Source of the DNA: Colwellia sp. 1_MG-2023
Lineage (GTDB): Bacteria > Pseudomonadota > Gammaproteobacteria > Enterobacterales > Alteromonadaceae
Direction of reading: 5' to 3'
Assembly: GCF_030546755.1 (NCBI RefSeq)
Contig: NZ_JAUOPE010000014.1
Span: forward strand, 1 to 64,000
DNA: 64,000 nt
Shown here: positions 27,192-34,786 of the stretch, one piece after another
How the letters are laid out: each line of letters begins with the position of its first letter
Position numbering within the stretch: the stretch's first letter is position 1
The notes under the pieces: generated by a model
The model's input: only the letters and a program-made list of their open reading frames with translations
Told to the model about the DNA's origin: nothing
The model's database searches: none
Position numbers and translations under genes: made by a program

Positions 27192-27710
27192 ATGATTAGA
27201 AAATTAGCTTTTATCCCCCTTTTATCGATTATGATAGGTGCACATGCCGATGAAAATACATTTATTAAACCGGTGCAGTTTTCTTTTGGTAGTACATTAG
27301 AGGAAGTTAGGGGGGAAATAGATAAAGAATGTTTATCCATTGAAATTCAAAATATAACCCCTATCACTGCCCCGTTAGCTAAAACGTCACAAACTCAAAT
27401 TAATTGCTCAGGCTTTATGTATGGCGGACAGGCAAGAAATGTTGAATTAGTCTTTCAAGACGATCAGTTAGATATCGTATGGATCTTATTTCCAAAAGAA
27501 GAAAAGCAAACATTTATATCGAGTTTTAAAACATTGTATGGTGAGCCAACGATGGAGATCGATTATGGTGCTATTTTCCTTCAAGCAAATGCAGCGATTC
27601 GAAATGAACCCTCTGAAGTATTATTTGCATCCAATCGTCAAGTTAAGGTGATGATGAGTATACTAAAACAACAATTAGCAAAACCTGAAAGTAGTCAGTT
27701 GTTGCCCTAA
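27192..27710 (+). CDS. Secreted protein of unknown function
   Basis: 172 aa with a clear signal peptide (cleavage near AHA-DE, residue 19). The mature part is about 150 residues with a possible disulfide (two cysteines near 52 and 76) and mixed alpha/beta pattern; it matches no family I recognise. It begins 90 bases after the S41 peptidase gene on the same strand and may belong to that cluster. A plausible ribosome-binding site (CATGGAG) lies about 13 bases upstream of the start. Confidence 0.7.
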   Translation: MIRKLAFIPLLSIMIGAHADENTFIKPVQFSFGSTLEEVRGEIDKECLSIEIQNITPITAPLAKTSQTQINCSGFMYGGQARNVELVFQDDQLDIVWILFPKEEKQTFISSFKTLYGEPTMEIDYGAIFLQANAAIRNEPSEVLFASNRQVKVMMSILKQQLAKPESSQLLP

Positions 27711-27740
27711 TGAAGCGCTATATGTCTAGTAAAAATATAA

Positions 27741-27899
27741 TTTTGTATTGGTATTAAACGATTAGCGCCCATAAGAGATTATGCGGTAAAGACGTTGTCT
27801 ACATATCGGAATATTGATATTGCTCGCTTTAGGGATTTAATCAACAAAGTGATTCAGATACTGAAAGGCATTATCGATTTCTACAAATCAACAATTTAA
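27741..27899 (+). pseudogene. Short coding remnant
   Basis: A 52-codon stretch without a start codon that reads like protein: RDYAVKTLSTYRN, then IARFRDLINKVIQILKGII, then a stop at 27897-27899. The upstream in-frame stop is at 27738-27740. It looks like the C-terminal end of a lost gene; the parent family is not recognised. Confidence 0.3.
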
Positions 27900-27956
27900 A
27901 CACTAATTTTGGTTGTTCAGTTTTTACTAAGTAAATAATATCTTCTGACTTAATTA

Positions 27957-27997
27957 CGCTTTGGCGATAAATCAATTTTTGATTTAACGCCAAAGCG
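27957..27997. terminator. Bidirectional hairpin between convergent genes
   Basis: CGCTTTGGCG (27957-27966) pairs perfectly with CGCCAAAGCG (27988-27997). The inner TAAATCA/TGATTTA pairing lengthens the stem past one mismatch. It sits between the end of the 27192 gene and the end of the minus-strand gene at 28061. It lacks a strong T-tract on either strand. Confidence 0.45.
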
Positions 27998-28027
27998 CAT
28001 AGAAAAATGCATTATTTATCGAAAGGA

Positions 28028-28053
28028 AAAGCGAACCTATTTATGTTCGCTTT
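28028..28053 (-). terminator. Intrinsic terminator of the 28061-28648 gene
   Basis: AAAGCGAAC (28028-28036) pairs with GTTCGCTTT (28045-28053). On the minus strand the stem begins 8 bases after the gene's stop and is followed by TTTTCCTTTC. Confidence 0.6.
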
Positions 28054-28060
28054 CATGTGC

Positions 28061-28648
28061 CTAGAAAGCGTATCGTAAAAATAAACTGAGTGCATCAGAG
28101 TCAGAATATTTAACGTACTCAGTACCTAGAGATAGTTTACCAAAAGCATAGTTACCACCAAGGTGATAGGCTTTTTGATTTGGGGCATCTTTTGTGTTTT
28201 GAACTTCCAATCCAGCGTATAAGTTTATATCTTGAGCAACAGTGTAATGAATAAAGCCACTACCACCGTAATAGTCAACATCAAAACCAGTGTGGCCATT
28301 GTTATTGCTTAATTTAGCCTCAATGTTACCGTAGTTTGCACGTACATCGAAATGTATATGTTCAGAAAACGGGATGATGTAACCCAAACTTGCACTCCAG
28401 CGGTTTTCTTCGAGCTTAATACCATCTTTTGTATCATTAAGATCGCGGTAGCGGAGTTCACCAAACACGTTTTGCCAACGTTTGCTAGTACGCACTTCAA
28501 AACCAGTTAACCCAAATTGGTCGATATCTGAGTATTCCGATTTGACGATTCCATGTGCTTGCAAAAAGTCATAATCTTGCGAAGCATTAGCTGAAAGCCC
28601 ACCTAAAGATAACGCAATGATTGAGAGAGTTGACGCTATAGATTTCAT
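28061..28648 (-). CDS. Small outer-membrane beta-barrel protein
   Basis: 195 aa with a signal peptide (about 1-22). The mature chain alternates polar and hydrophobic residues in strands and ends in phenylalanine (LFLRYAF), the signature of outer-membrane barrels. About eight strands would fit. It matches the look of small barrel proteins of Alteromonadales with no known role. It is a single gene with its own terminator. Confidence 0.75.
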   Translation of the reverse strand: MKSIASTLSIIALSLGGLSANASQDYDFLQAHGIVKSEYSDIDQFGLTGFEVRTSKRWQNVFGELRYRDLNDTKDGIKLEENRWSASLGYIIPFSEHIHFDVRANYGNIEAKLSNNNGHTGFDVDYYGGSGFIHYTVAQDINLYAGLEVQNTKDAPNQKAYHLGGNYAFGKLSLGTEYVKYSDSDALSLFLRYAF

Positions 28649-28909
28649 ATTCTTCCTTTAAATTTGTTTATTAAGTAAAGTGAAGGTAAAGATATCAAGC
28701 TGAAAGTGAACAAAAGGTGAATAATATTAGTCAATATAAAAAATACTAAGTAATTATTACTTTGCTATTAGCAGTAAAGAGGTAAGGCTTGAACGGGGTT
28801 AAGAAAAAGTGCAACATTTTACCTTTATTTGACCGTCATAGAGATACATTTGTACACCTTCAAGATTTATTGATAGTTAATTTATCAATTTGTATCAAAT
28901 GGATTTTCT

Positions 28910-29335
28910 ATGAAAAAAACACTATTTATTTTAGCTTTAATTCCGTTTATATCTACTGCTGGCGAGTATGAAACTACGATTGGAATAGGCCATCAATACG
29001 GTGGCATTATTGGAGCTCAACTAGGTTACAAAACAACATCCACCAAATACTATGCGGCAATTGGTGCTGTAGGTTTTGCATTGGGCGCCCAAACTACATT
29101 TAGCGATGAAAAAAAACATACATACGGCTTTGTGGTTGGCAAAGAAAGTATTCAGGCCGAAGACGGTTTTATGTTTTTGACTTATGATTACCATCATAAC
29201 GGATTTGAAAATAATGGTTTTGTCATGGGGGCTGGTTTTGGTTTTACTAGAGCTGATGAATATCATTGGTTCGCCGATAGAGGAGAAATTGAAACTACAC
29301 CATTTATTACGTTAAACTTTGGATATAAATTTTAA
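28910..29335 (+). CDS. Small outer-membrane protein, beta-rich
   Basis: 141 aa with a signal peptide (about 1-17, STAGEYE at the cleavage region). Glycine-rich alternating strands (GIGHQYGGIIGAQLGY, GFVMGAGFGFTRAD) and a C-terminal FGYKF point to a small barrel. It is not clearly homologous to the barrel at 28061. Divergent from it, with 261 bp between the starts. Confidence 0.65.
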   Translation: MKKTLFILALIPFISTAGEYETTIGIGHQYGGIIGAQLGYKTTSTKYYAAIGAVGFALGAQTTFSDEKKHTYGFVVGKESIQAEDGFMFLTYDYHHNGFENNGFVMGAGFGFTRADEYHWFADRGEIETTPFITLNFGYKF

Positions 29336-30004
29336 ATCAGTTTTATAGATTGTAAAAATTGAAAACTGTAATAAACAATAAATCACCGGTGAACCCAACT
29401 ATGTTAGAAACTGCTTGAATCTGTGGGTGGTTTCTAACATTAATCCGTTGTCTTGCTTTCAAGTGAATAAACTTAAATCACTTTAATAACAATGAATTAA
29501 GTTTATTATGTAAATTAGCTTATCTTTTGGGTCGGGGCACGTTTTTCCAAATATCTGTAATAATCAAAAGTAACGTTTTTTACAGCGATAAGGTGCAATT
29601 TAAATTCTTGTAACTCGCTTTGGGGGGCGAAAGTGAGTTAGTAGTAAGACCCTAATTCATCAAGAATTAAGCTTATCAAGTTCAACACTTACTATTTAAT
29701 TCAGATAATTTATAGAGTAAGGCGGGTATTCTCGACAGGAACATAAGAGGCAGTTCGAGTTTATGAAATTCTGTCTAGCTATCTAAATTAATATCAATTC
29801 ATATTTGGTTCATCACTGGATCATTTTCAGCGTAAAACTGTCCTTTTTAGTTTTAGACTGAAAATTAAATATCTTGAAATTATGGACTATTTGCGACAGT
29901 ACCATCCTCGCATGGCATTCGAATCTCTCCTTCACGGCCATTCTTTTTATTGATATCCCATACACCACGCTTTTGTTTTAAAAGTATTTAAAGCGGTAAA
30001 GTGT
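29336..30004. other. Intergenic region with tRNA-Ser remnant
   Basis: 669 bp with no supported protein gene. It contains an imperfect inverted repeat (29821-29838 with 29850-29867, about 16 of 18 paired), which may be a terminator or IS end, and the tRNA-Ser 3'-end remnant described separately. Confidence 0.5.
29918..29942 (+). repeat. Degenerate copy of the tRNA-Ser 3' end (possible att remnant)
   Basis: These 25 bases match the tRNA-Ser 3' end plus two flanking bases at 1909-1933 with two mismatches. The first 13 bases (TTCGAATCTCTCC) are identical. Only the 3' T-arm and acceptor strand are present, the usual shape of an attachment-site copy left by integration into a tRNA gene. No integrase lies beside either copy. 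Confidence 0.5.
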
Positions 30005-31201
30005 TTATATCAATGCTAACGATTCCGTTAAATCAGCTATTAAATCTTCTACATTTTCTAAACCAATTGATATGCGCATATCATTCAATGAAATGGCCAT
30101 TTTTTTGAACTGTTCAGGATTTTGTTCTTTCAAGCCACTTATTGCAGGCGCATAAATTAAACTTTCGTGTCCTCCCCAGCTTACGCCGATTTGAAATAAG
30201 TTAAGTCCATTAAAGAAGGTTTTAATTTGTGTTAAATCTGTAGTTTTCAGTTGAAAGCTCATCAAACCACTAAAACCTGACATTTGTTGTTTTGCTAATT
30301 TATATTGAGGAAAACTTGTTAAACCTGGGTAATTTACTTTGGCAACTTTAGGATGACGCTCTAAAAATTGTGCGATTTTTAAGGCACTTTTTTGATGACG
30401 TTCCATACGTAAATCTAATGTTCGTAAACTTCTTAACAGAAACCATGCTTCCATTGGTGCCATTTTTGCTCCTAGAAGCTCATATTCTCGAACATGAATT
30501 GCATTGATTAATTTTTCACTGCCGATCAATATGCCAGAAACAATATCACTATGTCCGCCAAGATATTTTGAACAAGAGTGAATTTCTAAATCGATTCCTA
30601 GATTTAATGGTTTTTGGAACAAGGGCGTTGCCCAAGTATTATCTATCGCCGTGGCAATATCATGTTGTTTCGCTAAGGCAGATATTTTCGCTAAATCTTG
30701 TAGTGAGAACACCACAGAAGATGGGCTTTCTAAATAGATTAGTTTGGTATTGGGTTTTATTTTTGCAGCAATTTCGTCAATATCAGTACCACTGACATAA
30801 CTCACTTCAATATTCATTTTAGGAATTAAAAAATCATTAATTAAACTGATTGAAGGACCATAAATATTATTTAAGGTAATAATATGATCGTTTGCTGATA
30901 AAAAGTGCAACATGCCGGCAGAAACGGCAGCCATACCAGAAGCTAGTAATTTCGCTTTTTCTCCGTGGGCTAATGTGGCTATTTTTTCTTCTACTAATGC
31001 AACGGTCGGGTTTTTTCCTCGTGTATAAATAGCATTATTAATTTTGTCATTAAAAGCCGTTTCAATAGCTTCCCAGTTTTCAAAGGTAAATAATGAGTTT
31101 TGATAGATTGGGGAGATAACCGCGCCATAAGGATCACTTATTTTAGTTGCGGTGGTTTTATCACAATTCATTAATGTTTGATGGTGATATTTATTTTCCA
31201 T
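30005..31201 (-). CDS. Cys/Met-metabolism PLP enzyme, probably a methionine gamma-lyase type
   Basis: 398 aa from the ATG at 31201 (AAGGA upstream); a longer frame from 31243 lacks a ribosome-binding site. Fold-type I trans-sulfuration family: YTRGKNPT near the N-terminus, the ASGMAAVSA glycine-rich turn, DNTWATP and the PLP lysine in EIHSCSKYLGGHSD. Members are cystathionine gamma-synthases, beta- or gamma-lyases and methionine gamma-lyases; motifs alone do not settle which. It overlaps the end of the NhaC/MetT-type transporter gene by 11 bases, favouring breakdown of an imported sulfur amino acid. Confidence 0.85.
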   Translation of the reverse strand: MENKYHHQTLMNCDKTTATKISDPYGAVISPIYQNSLFTFENWEAIETAFNDKINNAIYTRGKNPTVALVEEKIATLAHGEKAKLLASGMAAVSAGMLHFLSANDHIITLNNIYGPSISLINDFLIPKMNIEVSYVSGTDIDEIAAKIKPNTKLIYLESPSSVVFSLQDLAKISALAKQHDIATAIDNTWATPLFQKPLNLGIDLEIHSCSKYLGGHSDIVSGILIGSEKLINAIHVREYELLGAKMAPMEAWFLLRSLRTLDLRMERHQKSALKIAQFLERHPKVAKVNYPGLTSFPQYKLAKQQMSGFSGLMSFQLKTTDLTQIKTFFNGLNLFQIGVSWGGHESLIYAPAISGLKEQNPEQFKKMAISLNDMRISIGLENVEDLIADLTESLALI

Positions 31202-32672
31202 GAACAGTTGTTTCCTTAAACCATGCGATACCCAAGAAGGCAAAAATAAATGCCAACGGAATATTTATTAAAGATAATAATTGCCAATGCCAATACTCTT
31301 GAACTGAAATACCTAAGGTCGCGTAAATAAATACTGCCGTTGTACTCCAGGGGATCAGACTTTCGATCATAGTGCCGGTATCTTCTAAAGAACGCGAAAG
31401 TACTTTTCTAGATATGTTAAATTGGTCATATTTATGGCTAAACGCTTCACCGACGATAAAACTGTTTGCATATTGACTAGAGGTCATCGAGTTTGTAATA
31501 GCAGAAGCAAATAAAGAGGTAACCACTAAAGAAGAAGAGCGTTTAATACGTGAGAGCAAGCGATTGATAATTGTTGGTATCGCATTTATACAGTCGATGG
31601 AGCCGACATAAATAAAAACTAAAATGGTAATAATAATAGGTTCATTTAAGGCGTATAAGCCGCCACGATTAAATAATACGCCAATATGCGGCGGTAATGC
31701 GGCAAGCTTATTAGGATCTGCCATGGAAATGTCAAATCCTTTGTAGATGGTTTGAATGATATCATTAACACTAAATGCTTGTAGTATAAAGGCTAATAAG
31801 CATGCGCAAATAGAGGATAAAACTAGTACTGGCAGCGGTGGTTTATGTTTTATTGAGCCTATTAAAATAATCATAGGTGGTAATAAAAGTAACCAATGAA
31901 AAGAGAATAGTGCTGATATTCCCTGTAAAGTTTGCGATAAGATGTCAATACTTGGGGCGGAAGTAATGTCATTGCTCGCGGAATTCGTTAATGCTACTAA
32001 ATCTAGTTGTGCTGGATAGATAAAATCAAGGATAAAAAAACTTAACCCTGCCAACATTGCGGAAGGGAGTGTGGTAAACATCATCGAATGGATATGCTGA
32101 TATAAATCAACGTTGACCACCATTGCGGCAATATTTGTGGTATCGGATAATGGTGACATTTTATCACCAAAATATGCGCCGCCAACTATTGCTCCTGTTA
32201 CTATCGCTAAATCTGCGTTGATGACATTCGCAACCGTTATCAAAACTAAACCTATCGTGGCAATCGAACCCCAAGACGTTCCTGTGCATAAAGAGAAAAA
32301 TATCGGCGCGATAAAGGCGATAAAGTAGATATGATCAACAGAAATTATTTTTAATGCGTAGTAAATTAACATGGGAATCGTGCCAGAAATAATCCAACTA
32401 CCAATTAATAAACCAATTGCAAATAACAATAAGAGTGTCGGGATAGCTTGGCTAAGTTTGGCCGCGATTGCCTGTTGTATTTCAATCCAACTAAATCCTA
32501 AAATAAATAACTGGTTAATCGCAACAATAGCCGCACATAAAAATACAATTTCTAACGGCAACGCAGGCTGATTTAAAAACAGCGGGCGGATCACTAAACC
32601 ATACAATACCGGGATCAGCAGGGCAGCCGCTGCTATTAGTGCTTGTGTAAATTTATTGTGCTTTACATTCAT
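31191..32672 (-). CDS. NhaC-superfamily transporter (MetT-like)
   Basis: 493 aa with about 11-12 membrane helices and the NhaC signature near the C-terminus (SLEDTGTMIESLIPWST). A central ALNEPIIITILVF segment and FGDKMSPLSDTTN near 170 (a family hallmark) are present. NhaC-type proteins exchange sodium or protons; a subgroup named MetT is predicted to import methionine in related bacteria. Its coupling to a Cys/Met-family lyase supports an amino-acid transport role here (inference). It is first in a two-gene operon on the minus strand. Confidence 0.85.
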   Translation of the reverse strand: MNVKHNKFTQALIAAAALLIPVLYGLVIRPLFLNQPALPLEIVFLCAAIVAINQLFILGFSWIEIQQAIAAKLSQAIPTLLLLFAIGLLIGSWIISGTIPMLIYYALKIISVDHIYFIAFIAPIFFSLCTGTSWGSIATIGLVLITVANVINADLAIVTGAIVGGAYFGDKMSPLSDTTNIAAMVVNVDLYQHIHSMMFTTLPSAMLAGLSFFILDFIYPAQLDLVALTNSASNDITSAPSIDILSQTLQGISALFSFHWLLLLPPMIILIGSIKHKPPLPVLVLSSICACLLAFILQAFSVNDIIQTIYKGFDISMADPNKLAALPPHIGVLFNRGGLYALNEPIIITILVFIYVGSIDCINAIPTIINRLLSRIKRSSSLVVTSLFASAITNSMTSSQYANSFIVGEAFSHKYDQFNISRKVLSRSLEDTGTMIESLIPWSTTAVFIYATLGISVQEYWHWQLLSLINIPLAFIFAFLGIAWFKETTVHGK

Positions 32673-32753
32673 TCATCACCATATGGTTTCATTTCTGTTA
32701 TTCAAATGTCGCGATTACTTGTTTGCTTAACTTTATTCATTTAACTAGCTCAT

Positions 32754-34712
32754 TTAATCTTGTTTAGTTAAACGAGCAACCCAGCCACCATTAGGGGCGA
32801 GTTTGATTTTGATTTTACTCTTGCTATTTACGAGTTGAGTTTTGGTTTGATAATCACTGGCAAAGGTATCGGCATTAATTCCGTCTGCAAAACTTTCCAT
32901 TTGGTAATCACTATGGCTTAAGAAAGAAAGGGTGATGGAAAATTCTCGTTCTTGACCATTTCCCATAACGCCAATAAACCATTCATCGTTTAATCGTCTA
33001 GCGATAATAATATGATCGGACAGCTTTGCTGAGAGTACGCTTGTTTCATCCCAAACAGTTGGTATTTTACTAATAAAGTTTGTTGTTTCGTGTTCTTTTA
33101 AATAATTAGATGGACTGTCGGCTAACATTTGTAACGGTGATTCAAAAATGACATACATCGCCATTTGATGCACTCGAGTGGTTTTACTCATTGGGCGATT
33201 AAAGATTATTCGAAAATTCTCTGGCTGACTATTTATCATTGCTCCTGGAGTATAGTCCATAGGACCGGCTAACTGTCGAATAAAAGGCAAAGTCAGGTTG
33301 TGCTCTGCCGTGATGTAATCAGCCCATTTATTGTGCTCTAATCCTCTTACCCCTTCACGGGTAATAACATTAGGAAAAGTTCTTCTTAAACCGGCAGGTT
33401 TATATGAACCATGAAAATTAACCAGTAATTTATGTTTCGCTGCTTTTTCAGCTACTTTCCAATAATATTGCACCATAGTTTGATCATCACGCTGCATAAA
33501 ATCGACTTTTATGCCTGCAGCACCCCATTTAGCAAATTCGTCCAGGGCATGGTCTAAGTTATTTTCTAAGGTTTTCCAAATTACCCATAAAATTACTTCC
33601 ACGTTTTTTGTCTTACCGTAGGCAATAATTTCTTTGACATCAATTTCATTTTTTATATTTAACACATCGTCTAAGTGATGCCAGCCTTCATCTAAGATGA
33701 TATATTCAAGGCCATATTTGGCCGCAAAATCAATATAGTATTTGTAGGTTTGAGTATTTATTCCGGCCTTAAAATTAACGTTATATAGATTATTAGCGTT
33801 CCACCAATCCCAAGCGACTTTACCTGGCTTTATCCATGAGGGGTCTATCGCTAGTTCATCAGCTAATAAATAAGAGAGTTGATTGGTTAGTAAATCAGCA
33901 TCATTTTGTCCAACCGCAAAAACACGCCAAGGAAAATCTCGACCATTTTTTAACTGACTTTTCGCTAAATAATTGGCACGTGAAATAATTTTTTCGTTAC
34001 GATCTGAGCCTTTTTTAGGTTCACTTTGTAAAACGCTTTTCGGAAAAGTGCCATGTAAAGCGTTATCGTTAGATCCTTTAATCCACATGCCTGGGTAATC
34101 GCGTAAAGCGGTTTCTGTAAATACGACTTTCGCAATCTCAGCATCAACTAATAGTGGTAAACTAGCAAATTGTTCATCACTTATGTCTTGCAATTGTTTG
34201 GGTAAATATAAGCGTTCGTTATGGGAGATAAAGCTTGTTTCTTCAGGAAATAAAACCTGGTGGTTTTTTGCAAAATTCACTGCTACAACTTCATTGGTCA
34301 CTTCTATAACCCCTGATTTTGTTGTCGAGAAACGATAAGCTAAACCTTGATTATATAATCGGAAAGTGATGCTTTTTTTATCGTTTAACCTTAAAACTAT
34401 TTCATTATAGTGTTCAGTAATCTTTTGCGATTTTTGCTTTACGTGTGGTGTTAACACACGGTTGACGGTATTTCTATCAAGACTGACAACCGCTAACTTA
34501 GTGGTGAGATCATCATTTCTAAAATTAAGTTCAGCAAATGAATCGTTAATAATAGGGGTTTTATTTAATGACAGTGAATAGGATATTTTTTGTTTGATAT
34601 TTACGATTAACGCTAATTTACCATCGGGTGAACTTAACTGATAACTGTCGGCATGGGCAAACCCCATGAAAAAGCACACCGTAACAAGCATGCGTTGAAG
34701 CGCAGTGAACAT
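32754..34712 (-). CDS. Glycoside hydrolase family 97 enzyme
   Basis: 652 aa secreted enzyme (signal about 1-21). GH97 layout: N-terminal beta-sandwich (about 22-270), a TIM-barrel (about 275-545) and a C-terminal beta domain. Seen motifs: LDEGWHH, GIKVDFMQRDDQ and VITREGVRGLEHNKW. The aspartate in KVDF corresponds to the nucleophile of the retaining alpha-galactosidase-type GH97, rather than the inverting alpha-glucosidase type that uses glutamates; this assignment is inference. It probably releases alpha-linked sugar in the periplasm. Neighbours suggest one glycan-use locus with the genes at 34787, 36969 and 38171. Confidence 0.9.
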   Translation of the reverse strand: MFTALQRMLVTVCFFMGFAHADSYQLSSPDGKLALIVNIKQKISYSLSLNKTPIINDSFAELNFRNDDLTTKLAVVSLDRNTVNRVLTPHVKQKSQKITEHYNEIVLRLNDKKSITFRLYNQGLAYRFSTTKSGVIEVTNEVVAVNFAKNHQVLFPEETSFISHNERLYLPKQLQDISDEQFASLPLLVDAEIAKVVFTETALRDYPGMWIKGSNDNALHGTFPKSVLQSEPKKGSDRNEKIISRANYLAKSQLKNGRDFPWRVFAVGQNDADLLTNQLSYLLADELAIDPSWIKPGKVAWDWWNANNLYNVNFKAGINTQTYKYYIDFAAKYGLEYIILDEGWHHLDDVLNIKNEIDVKEIIAYGKTKNVEVILWVIWKTLENNLDHALDEFAKWGAAGIKVDFMQRDDQTMVQYYWKVAEKAAKHKLLVNFHGSYKPAGLRRTFPNVITREGVRGLEHNKWADYITAEHNLTLPFIRQLAGPMDYTPGAMINSQPENFRIIFNRPMSKTTRVHQMAMYVIFESPLQMLADSPSNYLKEHETTNFISKIPTVWDETSVLSAKLSDHIIIARRLNDEWFIGVMGNGQEREFSITLSFLSHSDYQMESFADGINADTFASDYQTKTQLVNSKSKIKIKLAPNGGWVARLTKQD

Positions 34713-34786
34713 AGTATTATTACCTGAAAATCAAAGGGTGAGTAAAATCACCCTTTATTGTTGGACGAAACAAAAATAGTTAAACA

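Noticed and set aside
1844-29942. Intact prophage or integrative element in the 28-kb interval
   Set aside because: No integrase, capsid, portal, conjugation or replication gene was seen; only a decayed att-like copy and IS remnants remain.
31202-31243. Longer N-terminus for the PLP lyase from 31243
   Set aside because: It overlaps the transporter gene by 53 bases and has no ribosome-binding site; the start at 31201 has AAGGA upstream and fits family length.
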